A DNA stretch of 64,000 bases from Piscicola geometra (Eukaryota > Annelida > Clitellata > Hirudinida > Piscicolidae): NCBI GenBank assembly GCA_943735955.1, contig OX030968.1, positions 7,027,162-7,091,161 on the forward strand, given 5' to 3'. This document shows positions 26,242 to 37,289 of the stretch, in pieces (the first letter of the stretch is position 1; every line of letters begins with the position of its first letter). The notes under the pieces were generated by a model that worked only from the letters and a program-made list of their open reading frames with translations, searched no databases and was not told the DNA's origin. The position numbers were made by a program, and so were the translations under genes.

Positions 26242-26838
26242 CTGTGAACAAATGTAAGTTTTAGCAGCATGCAATAAACTAGAATATTGTGGTAACAGAA
26301 TGAATTCTGCAACAGTTGGATCCACAAATGTAGCAGCTGCTGTTACTAGATTGAATTTCAATGAAGAGGGATTTAAGAAGCACTCAAAATAATGTTGAAT
26401 TGCACTCCTCAATGAAACAATCAAACTAGAAATTCCTAAAAATTTAATTTGTTCTAAATGGCAGTCTAGGTCTAAAACAGACGGTATGACATGTGATAAA
26501 GACAATGTATCGGTCTGAATACTGTCAGTGTGGGTTGCGAATGGTTTCAAAAAATGTTGAACTTCTACCAATCTGTTCCATTCACTTGCTAATAATGTGT
26601 CGATTTTGGCAAAATCCATAACATAATTGACATCATCTTTTAGTTCTTGTAATCTTTCAACCATTAAAAAAGTGCTGTTCCATCTAGTGGGGCAGTCTGT
26701 TATTACTGTTTTGGAAGATTTTTCAAGGAGTTTTTCTATGAGTATTGTTGACTTTCTAATTTTGCTGACTATATACCTTGCTTTTGTAATTATTGGTTCA
26801 TATACATTATTGGAGTATACTCTTTTTAAAACTAGTTG
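26242..26838 (-). pseudogene. hAT transposase core
   Basis: Contains KARYIVSKIRKS, TDCPTRWNSTFLMVERLQEL, SEWNRLVEVQHFLKPFATHT, DTLSLSHVIPSVLDLDCHLE and, further on, LVTAAATFVDPTVAEF. These are successive conserved blocks of ZBED-like hAT transposases (the RWNST.LM.ER.LE and LKPF...T blocks are diagnostic). It ends at CSQ, followed by an intron donor GTAACT at 26241. No internal stop in this exon. Confidence 0.88.
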
Positions 26839-26840
26839 TA

Positions 26841-28561
26841 GGGGGAAGGCGTACACGGTCGATCACTTTTTACAAAAATGTTTATAACTCAAAATTGTTA
26901 AAAGATAAAATTTTAATAAAATATTGATTTTATACATTCATCATTAAGACTTCATTTTCTACATAATTCATTTATCTAGTTGAAAGGGTTTTGAGTCAAA
27001 TGTAGTTCAAAGTAGACTCCCGAAAATGATCGACCAGTCGATCATTACCACAAGTGCCACAATTTTAAGTTTTCTAAGCATCAAATTAAGTATTATTAGA
27101 AAATTAAATACTCAAATAAATTATTGCAATTGAATACTGATTTAGAAAACTTTTAACATTCAACTTTTTCTAGGAAACTTTCTCATATAGACACAAGTTT
27201 TTCAAATTTATTCTCATGTTATAAATGAAAAAATATAGATGTTTCAAGTTATAGTTCAACAAATATTTTTCAATGACTGATAAATGAATGTTTTTTTAAT
27301 GTTTCAAGTTTTAGTTCAAAGTGGGCAAGAAATTTCATAAACACTTCAGCTGTCATCCAGCCACAAGGGTTAGCGGCTCCACTTGTTCCTGGTGGGGCGT
27401 TCTTGATCATTCTGTCTTTGAAGTGGACTCTGAAGAAAACCATAAAAGGTGGAACAGTGTTTGCAACGGACCTGATCGTGCAGCACACTGTAACAATCTG
27501 TCCTCTTTCTGCTGACGTAACCCGCCCAACCTGACGATTCGCTTTGGCCGCTATCACTCTTACATTCGTTGTTTTTTGTACTGTCGTACATGGTTTTGTA
27601 CAGCAAACTCAAAAGCTTGCCTCTTTTCTTGATAAATCATAATGATTTTCACTAGCTTTTACTAAATAATTACGGATTAAAGTCTCTTGATCAACAGAGA
27701 AAATCTTTCTTACACTGTAGTTGGCCTCAAACTCCATGTTTTTCAACCCAACATCTTTGGCTTTTTTTACATAAGAATAAAAAGTAACATATGGTATATT
27801 ATAAAGTTTAGATGCTTTTCTAATTGTGTTCATATTGTTTAGAACAGTTGCGACAGCCGGTTTCATAGATTCTGATAAGACTTTCCCTTTTATTCTTTCA
27901 ACAGCTACTTTTCTACCCATTTTAAATAAATGAAAATGAATGATATAAATCAAAAGATTAACCAAAAACTTGTAAAAATCAACTACGAGAACTATTCAAA
28001 AACGATATTTAAAAAATATTTATTAAGAAGCGCTGCACAGGTAAATTAAATTTTTTAACATAAGATTTTTATTTAACAAATAACAACTGCAAAAAGCTTG
28101 AAAAAATAGTTTCAATATAATTTTAAAAAATTATTTGATAGGAAAGCTATCAATGATCCACTGTGTACGAACACACGATGATCGATTGTGTTCGCCAATG
28201 CCTATGATTGGTATAATGGCTATAACTTTCATGATTATTTTTTAACAAGAAGTATAATAGATACACACGATAAAATATAGAATAATATATCAATACCGCA
28301 AAATATGACTTTTCAATTGTGCTTACTTTATGCACAGCGTGGTTCGTTAGATGATGTAAAATATTTACTTTTTAGCCCTTGAAATTGATAAATACCCTTA
28401 TTTTTTTATCCGTAAAAAGATTATGTCAAAATTACGATATATAATGAGGTCAGCTATATTGTCGTCCAGGTGACACATCATATTTAAAAAAATATAAATG
28501 CCTTCGATAAAAAACTCAATGATCGACTGTGTACGCTGATCGACTGTGTACGCCTTCCCCC
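26841..28561 (-). mobile_element. pogo-like (Tc1/mariner) transposon, 1721 bp
   Basis: 25-bp terminal inverted repeats begin GGGGGAAGGCGTACAC, with one mismatch over the repeat, and are flanked by TA on both sides (26839-26840 and 28562-28563). Subterminal copies of TGATCGAYTGTGTACG-like words occur at 28519-28550 and 28149-28190, probably transposase sites. It carries a deleted transposase. Removing it with one TA restores the hAT frame. Confidence 0.92.
27270..27965 (-). pseudogene. pogo/Tigger-type transposase, internally deleted
   Basis: The N-terminal part (27965-27609) is a Psq-type helix-turn-helix: SESMKPAVATVLNNMNTIRK, then KLYNIPYVTFYSYVKKAK. The C-terminal part (27590-27270) reads TTVQKTTNVRVIAAKANRQV, GRVTSAERGQIVTVCC, PPFMVFFRVHFKDRM, PCGWMTAEVFMKFLAHFE, the middle of a DDE_1 domain. 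The region with the first catalytic Asp (usually N.DETG) and everything after the second block are absent, and the parts are in different frames. Intact relatives are about 500 residues; this is inactive. Confidence 0.85.
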
Positions 28562-28563
28562 TA

Positions 28564-28680
28564 TGGTGTGTGCTAAACATGGCATATGTCGATAAGGAAC
28601 CCATTTTTCTAATTCTGTTTCATCAAAAATTGTTTTACTTTCTTTGAAGATGCCTTTTAATTATCTAAAGATCATAATAA
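28564..28680 (-). pseudogene. hAT transposase, internal piece between two insertions
   Basis: The minus strand reads GIFKESKTIFDETELEKW, then VPYRHMPCLAHTI, directly upstream of the pogo insertion. Deleting the pogo element and one TA gives HTIQLVLKRV, matching the hAT pattern [P.R..CLAHTLQLVLK]. The left LINE boundary lies a little above this piece. Confidence 0.8.
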
Positions 28681-28880
28681 GGTCGATATAGATTTACTGA
28701 ACGCAGTACGGCACACAGTTCTTGATAAATTTGCAAGCAAATAAATTCAGAAATCGAAGCAAATAAATGCTTGTATGACCTCCTAGAAAAAATAAAATAA
28801 TACATGAACTTCTTAATTAAATTCACAAATTAAAAGAATTGTTAATAATAACAAATGTTTTCATTGATTTACAAAAGAAA

Positions 28881-30418
28881 TTAATTAAAGTGATTGGAAA
28901 TTATAAGTGGTTTAATTATTTTCTTAAAATTAAGGGTTTGCTGTATATTTTTCAAATTCAATGGCAATCTGTTCCAGAGTTGGAGCCCTGCATAGATTGG
29001 ACTATTAAGATAGAAATTGGTTCTTGGAGTTTGTAAGTAATAGTCAGACTTAGTTCTCAATGTTCGTGTGCAGTTGGATGTGAAGGAATGTATTAAATGT
29101 GTAAAATAAGAGGATGTTTTTATTATTATAAGTTTATGAAAAAGAATATAGGTTTTAAAGATGTATAACTGATTGATTGTTAAAATTTGAGCTGGATGAT
29201 ACAGATGAGATATGTGGTCATGAGAGTGTAAATTAAACAGGACCCTAAGAAAATTATTTTGTATAACATTTAAAGGATGTAAATGAGTTTTGCAAGCAAG
29301 TCCCCATAAAGGGAGACAATAGGTCAAGTAAGGTAGAATTAAAGTAGAATAGAGTAGCTTAATTATATGAGATGGTAAATTGTGTTTAAGTTTATGTAAA
29401 ATACCAATATTTTTTGAAAGTTTTTTTGATATATACATTATATGTTCATTCCAAGAAAGATTACTGGTTATATAAATACCTAAGAATTTTGTATAATCGA
29501 CTCTCTCTATAATATAAGAATCAATTGTAAGTGTATAATTAATAATGTTTGTTTTTATTTTAGGGCCAAAAAGAATGCTGCATGTTTTTGCATAGTTGAT
29601 TTTGAGTTGGTTGTCAATTGTCCATTGATGTAGCAAATTAAGAAAAGTATTTGTTTTTAAAATAAGATTATTAACATTTTTGTCTTGGAACAATACTGTA
29701 GTGTCGTCAGCATAAAGGACAAATTTGGCAATTTCGGAAAGATTCATTAAATCATTAACATAAATGTTAAATAACAAAGGTCTTAAAATAGATCCTTGTG
29801 GTACACCAGTGTTAATCTTTAGTGTGTTAGATGTTACACCATCAATGTATACATATTGGGAACGATTTCTTAAATATTCACAGAACCATTTGTGACATGT
29901 TCCACGTATTCCATAGTGAAATAATTTATCAAGCAAGATAGAATGGTTAATGGTATCAAATGCCTTGGAAAAATCAATGAAAATACCTAATGTGTGTAAG
30001 CGAGAATCAATACCAGAAGCAACATGATGCACAACATCCAAAATGGCTAGTTCCGTAGAACTGCCTTTTGTGAAACCGTATTGGCTAGGTGATAGAATAT
30101 TTTCGTTTTCCATGAAATTATTAAGTCGATTAAAAACAATTTTTTCTAAAATTTTTGATATAGAAGATAAAAGTGATATGGGTCTATAATTGTTCGAATC
30201 ATTTTCTAAACCATTTTTATGTATTGGAATAATTTTGGATAATTTAAAAAGAGAAGGAAATGAACCTGTTTTAAGAGATACGTTAATTAGATGTGTAAGT
30301 GGAATTAATATATTTGGTTAAATTTTCTTTAAAAGTTTGTTAGAAATTTGGTCATCGCCACAGCTAGATGTATTTGAAATGGTTTTAATGATAGAGCTTA
30401 TTTCAATTAAATCTGTTT
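28881..30418 (-). pseudogene. LINE ORF2, reverse transcriptase domain
   Basis: Reverse transcriptase for target-primed integration. In order: GDDQISNKLL, FKLSKIIPIHKNG, NNYRPISLLSSISKILEKIV, QYGFTKGSSTELAIL, GIFIDFSKAFDTINHSILLD (motif A), NTGVPQGSIL (motif B), FVLYADDTTVLF (catalytic YADD), LKINYAKTCSILF, then the C-terminal thumb to a stop at 28881. A single in-frame TAA at 30318-30320 replaces the TCA of copy 2. After 30113 the frame is open for 410 codons. Clade: Jockey/CR1 group (Daphne- or Crack-like); not resolved. Confidence 0.92.
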
Positions 30419-31771
30419 CTAAGAGAAAAAAGAATTTTGTGGACTTTTATTCAGATATGATTTTGTAATATGATTATTTTTGTTTTCAGAAAAAGCAGCA
30501 AACTGACTATTAAAAATAGTTGCGATAGAAGATTTGTCCGTAATTATTTCATTGTTAATTTTCAATGTAATATTATTTTGTTTATTGTAGTTATTTAAAT
30601 GATATTTTATTAAATCCCATGTTTTCTTAATATTATTTTTATGCTTAATGAATTCTTCTTTATTGTATTTATTTTTAGAAATTCTGCAAAGAGAATGAAA
30701 TAAGTTTTTATAAGTTTTATAAGTAGTTATATTGAGATCAGTTGGAGAGATAATACATTTTTTATACAACTTGTTTTTGTGTTTTGAAGAAACTAAAAGA
30801 GCTTTTGTCAGCCAAGCTTGTTTACGCAAGCAAGTATTATGTCTGTTATTATGTTGACAATGAGTAGTTAGACCACTTTGTATTGTTTCGATGAAGTGTT
30901 TTGTGACAAAATCTATGTCGTCAGAAGACAAAACCTTGCTCCAATCATGTGATAACAAAAAACTATTTAATTTGAAAATATTCCTATCTGAAAATACGAA
31001 ATTATTTTGTGGGGTGAAAGATTTTTGTTTAAATTGTAGTTTCGAAAAGGTGCAAATAGGATAGTGGTCGGATAAATCATTTGACAAAATATTAGACTTG
31101 TGTAGTTGTAGGTTATTTGTGTATATATTGTCGATAAGCGTGCTGGAATATGAAGTAACTCTTGTTGGGTGAGTGATGAGTGGGATAAAGTTGAATGATG
31201 ACATCAAATTGGTAAAATCATTTGATATATTACAATCACTATTTAATATATTAATATTGAAATCCCCAAGGATATAAATTAAATTATTTTTTATCGATTT
31301 ATTTCTTAATGTTTTAGTGAGTGCATCATTAAAAAGTAATGGATCTGTATTTGGTGGTTTATAAACAATGATTAAGAGAACATTAGGAGAGTTTTCAGAA
31401 ATTATTTCAATACATAGCCAATCAAAAACTTGAGAGTTTGGACAAAGATCATCTCTTACTATGTAATAAAGTCTGCTAGATATAAAAAAACCTACACCGC
31501 CTCCAATGCGATTTTCCCTATTTTTACTTATAAATGTGTAACCAGGGATTGAAATAAGTTGTGATGACGTGTCATCCAACCAGGTTTCTGACACACCAAT
31601 TACAGAAATTTGTAGATTAATTTCCTTCAACAAAAAATTAAGTTCTTCCATTTTGTTATATAAACTTCTTGCATTAATATGCAGCAAAGAAAAATTAAAA
31701 TCAAAGTTCTGAACATTGGCAAGAAGATTAGAGGGCGAGGTTGTTGGAGAGCTTGATGAAGACAGATTCAA
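30419..31771 (-). pseudogene. LINE ORF2, EEP endonuclease domain and linker
   Basis: Endonuclease that would nick target DNA to prime reverse transcription. In order: FSLLHINARSLYNKMEEL (domain start, Asn), VIGVSETWLDD (catalytic Glu), GGGVGFFIS, LIIVYKPPNTD, YILGDFNINIL (Asp/Asn), THPTRVTSYSSTLIDNIYTN and SDHYPICTF (terminal Asp-His). All the expected EEP motifs are present. The linker ends in a 6-A run on the plus strand near 30425-30431, where copy 2 has 7. The missing base shifts frame and stops translation at 30419. The opening codon is TTG, not ATG, so the true start lies further upstream. Confidence 0.9.
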
Positions 31772-31822
31772 TGAGTTAAATAGATGAATGTCTGGGTCAC
31801 TATCTGAGTTTTCATTTTCTGA

Positions 31823-32825
31823 TTAATCGTATTTTTCTGCATGCTTATTTTGAAGAATACGCACAGCTTTTAAAATATTTGAACCGTTATCAGATATGAT
31901 TAACATTATTTTATTTGTTTTTATATTCCAATCAGCGAGACACTTTGATAAACACTCAGCAAGTTTTTCTCCAGTGTGGGGATGATTAAGTTGAATTAGG
32001 TTCAAAAAGTAATGACACGGTTTGCAACTCTGTGGATTGAAACAGCATGCTGAAATCCCAACATATGATGATGTTAAACCTTTTTTGGTCCAAATATCTA
32101 AACATATAACTATTCTTCGAACATTCTTCAATGAGTCTTTCAGAATTTTGCAACCTTCATCATATTTGTCTTTTAATAAGTCCAGTAACTTTGATGGGCC
32201 TGAAAAAATTTTCAATAATTGATCCCCACTATTTTTGTACAATATGTTGTAATAATTTATAATGAATAACGACCATTGTAATTGCTCAAATAAATTTCTA
32301 CAATATATGGTAATACTTTTTACATTTTGAATAAGATAAAATAAACAAAATTACCTGGCATTTTAAATTTTATATCCAATGTTTCCACAAAGTTTTTAAA
32401 ATGTTTATTAGATACTAGATTTAATGGGATGTTTGTGTTTACAAATAATTTTAATAAGGAGTCTTGTCTCTTCAAATATTCTTCGCACTTACTTGAATAC
32501 AAAACCTTTTTCGTCGTATTTTTTTCAAAACTAATAGTTTGTTGAACGGAATTTTCATTACTTTTAATTTTTTCACAATTCCTCTTTCTGACTAATTCAA
32601 TTTCCTCGAATTCTTGAAAAAACTTTTTGTGGTAGCTAGAGAGATGAACCTTGAGGTTTGTCGGATTTTTTCCTTTAAGTGTTGCGTGCATAATACTTTC
32701 TGTCCGTCTTTGGTCGTCGATACTTCAACGATGCATGTACTTTTGTCATTTTCTGAAGAATATGTAAAATATTTCCAAATTTCGCTTCCTTTCTTTCTAC
32801 CAGCAAATGAACGTGATAAACTCAT
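31823..32825 (-). pseudogene. hAT transposase, N-terminal exons with BED finger
   Basis: It starts MSLSRSFAGRKKGSEIWKYF, the opening of a BED zinc finger, with Cys near YSSENDKSTC. A frameshift near 32690 then leads to TLKGKNPTNLKVHL and the HL...H ligands. Later come IPLNLVSNKHFKNFVETL, SLKNVRRIVICLDIWTKKGL, HPHTGEKLAECLSK and LIISDNGSNILKAVR, a ZBED-type hAT transposase with the first catalytic Asp region (CLDIW) and the SDNG motif. An intron at 32354-32200 (GTAATT...TTTTTTCAG, 155 nt) joins KMP-G to PSKLLDLLKDKYDEG in phase. A stop follows KHAEKYD, after which an acidic stretch (SENENSDSDPD) probably still belongs to hAT. Confidence 0.8.
32200..32354 (-). other. spliceosomal intron 1 of hAT transposase
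   Basis: On the minus strand AG|GTAATT opens the intron and TTTTTTCAG|GCCC closes it. Removal gives a continuous hAT reading frame across the junction. Confidence 0.75.
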
Positions 32826-34023
32826 TGTTATTTAAATTTGAAATATTATAAGAATCGATTACGTAAATTATTGATTATAATAACAAATTTACGATTAAAA
32901 TAAGTGATAATTTAGTTGACAAAACGAAGCAGTAATAAAATAACGTTTTACAAATGGCACTTCTTTCATAAAGGCCAAAGATGATGTTTATAACATAGAC
33001 ATATATTTTTTATATAAATATTCATTTGTATATTATGGCATATCATAAAAAGTTATTTAATTTTCGTTTTGGAAATAATTATAGTTTTTATTTCAGTTTC
33101 GTTTTGGAAATAATTATAGTTTTTATTTTCGTTTTCGTTTTGAAAATAAATTTAGTTTTTATTTTCGTTTTCGTGGAACGATTATTCAGAATTGTCGTTT
33201 TCGTTTTCGTTACGAAAATAACACTGGTTCTCACTCAATGACATTTCGCCAGCATCATTTCTTACTGGCAGCTCTCCGATTATGTCTTGATTTTCTCGTC
33301 GCATCTGTTGAGCGAGACGAAAGACTTCTGCTGTTTTCGGATTGGTGGAACTGAGAACTTTTTTCTCTGCAGCACACATAGCGATCTGGACAGCTTGTTT
33401 GCAGGCACGTTTTGCAGCGTTGTAATTTAAACGGCTGCCACCATCTTTCCATGCCTTGAAACATCTGCGTTTTTCAGCCACGGCACTTTCTACAGACTCA
33501 TTCCACCACCACGCCTGCTTTTTCCACCGGTGCGTTGAGGTAACGCCACACACCTGCTTCGCTGTATCTAGCAGTTTGTCTTTCAGTGAAAGCCAGAGTT
33601 CATACACTGAATTGGAGCATGTCTTGACTTGTGTGTTGGCCGCGAAAACTTCCCCGAAGTCTGCCTGGGTTGCTGCGTTACGGAGTTTCCACACTTTGAT
33701 GCTAGGCGCAAACTTTTGCTAAGTTGTCGGTGGCTTATAGTGCTTGAAGTCCGCAACAACCAGTTTATGCTGGGCAGCACATTCCTCATTCTGAAAGACT
33801 TTCACATTTGAAACATGCTTTCTGGAAGCTCGTCGGAACAGAATGAAGTCAATCTGGGTTTGGACCGGTCCTGATCAGTAGGTCAACAAGTGGCGAGGCT
33901 TCTTCTTGAAGCAAGAGTTTCCGACTAGTAGCTCATTTGCCACCGCGAACTCCAAGACTCTTTCACCTTCAGTGTTTCGCTCACCTATTGCATGCCCGCC
34001 ATGGACCTCTCTGTAACCACTGG

Positions 34024-34192
34024 AATCAATCAATCAATCAATCACTAATGATTTGTATAGCGCCCTTTACTAAGTGAACAAAGGCGCTCTTCAAATAAAT
34101 TTGTTAAATAAAACGGATTTTAGACCATTACCAATATATGTATATATATAAATTAAAATATATATATATAAAGTTTATATATATATATTTTA

Positions 34193-34242
<50 letters not shown>

Positions 34243-34559
34243 ACACACGATCAACCTCAATAATCCAACCTCACCCACCCCACCATGACAATCACCGCCA
34301 AAAAATCACTATCACCATAAATAAAAAATTCTTTCATCACCACAATACCAACACTCATACCACAGCACAATCATTACCACATCATCCTCAAAACACAATC
34401 ATCATTCTTCTCAATTTTCTGTCTTGCCACTGGTGCCGAGGCTGCGAAAGAGGGTGAAGGAGAAGTCTTTGCCAACGCTGGTACTGCTGCTGCTATGGAA
34501 AGCTTTCTCCTTTATCCTTTCTCCTTGAGCGCTTTGATTCCCTGTGGCCATCTTGGTCC
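34024..34559 (-). mobile_element. non-autonomous element B, minus-strand copy
   Basis: The tail (AATC)n plus ACTAATGATTTGTATAGCGC is at the left. The body runs to GGCCATCTTGGTC at 34559. The body is nearly identical in reverse complement to 56549-57019 (shared AGCTTTCTCCTTTATCC, AGGCTGCGAAAGAGGGTGAA, CTGTCTTGCCACTGGTG). It contains an enlarged (TA)n at 34133-34240. The first ~35 bp of the other copy are missing, so it is 5' truncated. It sits within a LINE endonuclease frame; a few codons of that frame are lost and no clear target duplication is visible. Confidence 0.85.
34133..34240. repeat. (TA)n microsatellite inside element B
   Basis: Interrupted TATATA runs. The 56.8-kb copy of the same element has only a short TATATATATA tract, so the array expanded after insertion. 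Confidence 0.9.
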
Positions 34560-35107
34560 GTCACAGTCCCCGCATACAAACAGTTCTTCTGTGGTTGGTA
34601 TGGTGGCGATAGCCGACTGTAGCTTTTGGTAGAAACTGTCTTTTTCTGCCAAACTGAGTCCAGATTGAGGGGCGTATACGCACGCAAAAGCAAATATCGT
34701 CTTGCCTATTATCATTCGCATGATGATGACTCGATCTGAGACCCGGTCTACTGTGATTATCTTCTCCCACCACGCTTTTGCAACCATTAAACCAACACCT
34801 CCAAAACCTCTTTCGTTCCCAGACTTGTAACTACTATCCTTCTCTATCACCACTTTCACCCCTGAACCAACACTTCTCACTTCCTAGAGACAGCACACGT
34901 CTACCCTCTTCCTACTCAACGTCTCCACCACTTCGCCTACTTTTTCTTTCAACGTGCCTACATTTAGGATTCCCGCACGAAACCTTGTTGGGCACTCGCT
35001 TACTTCGCCTGCACGGCCCGATCCTGAAGCTCCACGCCCGAGAGCTCCACAACCGGAGACACTACTGACTACGCCTGGATAGCCAGCACTGTCTATCGTT
35101 TTATTTC

Positions 35108-35625
35108 TTTTGAGACTTTTTAATTAATAATTATAATTATATTCTAATTAATAATTACAAGTACATTCTAATTAATTATTATAATAAGATTCTAATTAAT
35201 AATGATAATTATATTCTAATTAATTATTATAATTATATTCTACTCAATAATTATAATTATATTCTAATTACTAATGATAATTATATTCTATTTAATAATT
35301 ATAAGTACATTCTAATTAATGATTATAATAAGATTCTAATTAATAATGATAATTATATTCTAATTAATTATAATTATATTCTACTTAATAATTATAATTA
35401 TATTCTACTTAATAATTATAATTATATTCTAGTTAATAATTATAATTATATTCCAATTACTAATGATAATTATATTTTAAATAATGAGTATAATTATGTT
35501 CTAATTACAAATTATAATTATGTTCTAATTACAAATTATAATTATGTTCTAATTACAAATTATAATTATGTTCTAATTACAAATTATAATTATGTTCTAA
35601 TTACAAATTATAATTATATTCTGGC
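35108..35625. repeat. 24-bp AT-rich minisatellite
   Basis: Tandem units near TTCTAATTAATAATTATAAT with ATAT endings, changing at 35500-35620 to TTCTAATTACAAATTATAAT. No gene. Confidence 0.9.
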
Positions 35626-36475
35626 TGACCAGAGAATCTCAGTGTCTTCTGTGCTTGAACATTATGAAGTGGTACTTGTTAGCTTGGAATTATTTGCTTT
35701 CATTGGTACTGCTGATGCAACAGCTGTGAAGGCTCGAGACCTTTTTTCAACAAGGCACTATTGCACTGGTCTTCAAGGGAGTTATTTTGGTGTTTTCAGT
35801 TCTGGAACAGTTGAAAAAGTCGTTGCAATCAGAAATTGATAAGTTGCAGCAACTGATCCCGTTGTGCGAAAATTGCGTTGCCTACGATCAGATGAACAAT
35901 TAAACGCCATCTTCAGAGATGTCAACAGTATGGTTTTGGCATTTGATCTTGAGCTGATTGCTGTACCTCGGGTGCAAAAGCAGCCATAAAAGTATTGTTG
36001 GCTCGGCCCAGCTTATGTAGCAACAACACCAGAGAAACATTATCGAGCAGCATATTACGCTGTTATAGACATTGCAATCATGCAACTCACAGAAAGGTTC
36101 AATGGAGATTCTGCTTGTTTGCGTTCATACTTGCAGCTGAAAACAACGTTCCTAACTGGTGAAGTGAACCATGAAATTGCAAGCAGTTAAATGAAACTTG
36201 TCTTTGTTCACAGTTAGTTATGTTTGAAGACCAGAATGAACTTCAGCACAAACGCAAAAAAGAATGCAAGCTATGATCACGGAAGTCAGACATCTGTTTT
36301 CTTAGGTTGATAGATTGATCGGGTTGATGCTTGTGTCTCCAATAACGTCATGTACTGCAGAAAGATCTTTTAGTGCTTTGCGGCGCCTTAAGACTTGGTT
36401 GCGTGCACTTATGTCACAGCCTCGCTTAAATTCACTGGTCGTTTGTCCTGCACCTCAGGATATACTTTGATTGAA
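35626..36475 (+). pseudogene. hAT transposase relic (ZMYM1-like type)
   Basis: The plus strand reads VLEHYEVVLVSLELFAFIGT, then ADATAVKARDLFST, FGVFSSGTVEKVVAI (35642-35839). After several frame breaks comes SPITSCTAERSFSALRRLKT, WLRALMSQPRLNSLVV (about 36325-36450). The second block is the hAT dimerisation signature (TSCTAERSFSALRRLKTWLRSTM...RL). The middle is broken by stops and frameshifts. It appears unrelated to the ZBED-type hAT at 25-33 kb. Confidence 0.75.
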
Positions 36476-36956
36476 AATGCTAGAAGAAGAATTTACTAGT
36501 CGGTCAGACATTCGAAGAGGTTTTTTTGGAAATTAGAGTAAACTAGCTGTGGTGAGAGAGCAGGAGAACAGGCAGAGAGGGTATTTTATGTTATCTAAAT
36601 ATACACTGTATGCCATAAAAAATTTACCAACGCATATTTGTTTATAACTTTAGCAAATTTAAATCTATTTATAAAATTTATTTGATGGGTTGATGGCTAG
36701 TTGTAATTGAATTTATACAGATGACAAATAATAAATGTACTAAAATCGCTATTGCTTTTCTTTAAATCGCTCATAGTGGCAATAGAATTTTTTTAAATGT
36801 TTGGTGAAACAAATATTAATAGTTGATACAAAAAAATTTGAACTACAGCAAACAATAGTAAGTTATATCGCTGGTACTGTATTGATCGATACCGGTTCTT
36901 TGATTCCAACCTTGGGAAGGACCCCCTAAGATTTTCAGCAGATCGCCGCCCCTGCT

Positions 36957-37287
36957 TACAGCAGATGACAAGTATTTTCTTGTCAGTTTCGCAAGAGTCG
37001 TTTCCCCCAAACAAGAGGACAACTCTCAAAGCCTACCTCAGATTCTTTTCTATGACGTTTAATCATTGAGTTATCTTCATCTTCAAAATCTGAACTTACA
37101 TATCTTAGTAGTCTTTTGTCTGGTGAAGGTTGTATAGTTTCTGAGGTTTTCTTTTCTTCTTATAGTTTCTTTAACTCTTATATTTTTAAAAAAAAATTCA
37201 AATTTTAAATAGTGGAGCATTAAAATTTTAAAATGTGTCGTTAATTGATTAACACGTTAATCGAAAATTAAAGCACAGCTCTAAAAA
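36957..37287 (-). pseudogene. hAT relic, internally deleted, with terminus
   Basis: Minus-strand remains include LLRYVSSDFEDED (linker) and TLAKLTRKYLSSAVS (hAT dimerisation helix, usually LAKLARKYLS.P.TS..SER), broken at 36957. A terminus-like TTAGAGCTGTGC begins at about 37287 with inverted GATTAACG words behind it. C-terminal coding this close to a 5' terminus implies an internally deleted copy. Another AGAGCTGT-type terminus is at 45556. Confidence 0.6.
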
Positions 37288-37289
37288 AT

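Larger units (their letters stand above)
28731..31790 (-). mobile_element. Jockey/CR1-group LINE, copy 1, near-intact
   Basis: Minus-strand EEP endonuclease (31771-30419) and reverse transcriptase (30418-28881) lie in one polyprotein interrupted by one frameshift and one stop. The 3' boundary near 28731 (GCTTGCAAAT on the minus strand) is where similarity to copy 2 (60258) ends. The 5' boundary is uncertain because copy 2 runs off the window. It lies inside the hAT transposase. Confidence 0.85.
25771..33226 (-). mobile_element. autonomous-type hAT transposon, disrupted
   Basis: The 5' terminus at 33226 (minus-strand CAGTGTTATTTTCG) matches the right end of the 24368-25100 MITE. Transposase exons run leftwards: BED zinc finger and N-terminal part 32825-31823, a short piece 28680-28564, core 26838-26242, linker 26127-25816. 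It is interrupted by a Jockey/CR1-group LINE (about 28731-31790) and by a pogo element (26841-28561). The left side ends against CAGTGTTTCCCAACC at 25771, a different hAT-type terminus, so its own 3' end is missing. Its 5' end sits inside a LINE relic (33235-35068). Confidence 0.8.
33235..35068 (-). pseudogene. LINE endonuclease/linker relic, minus strand
   Basis: From right to left: NVGTLKEKVGEVVETLSRKR and VDVCCL (35000-34885), GGVGLMVAKAWWEKIITVDR, FACVYAPQSGLSLAEKDSFY, ELFVCGDCDG (to 34560). Element B is inserted here (34024-34559). The frame then resumes SGYREVHGGHAIGERNTEGE, LEFAVANELLVGNS, TQIDFILFRR, and a linker QAWWWNESVESAVAEKRRCF to NDAGEMSLSE (33240). This is a second type of 'CFDP2-like' EEP LINE. 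The RT part is absent because the hAT 5' end cuts it off at 33226. Stops and small deletions are present. Confidence 0.82.

Noticed and set aside
33456..33722. 88-codon plus frame
   Set aside because: Antisense to the LINE linker (QAWWWNESVESAV region).
34778..35068. 96-codon plus frame
   Set aside because: Antisense to the LINE endonuclease N-terminus (NVGTLKEKVGEVV).
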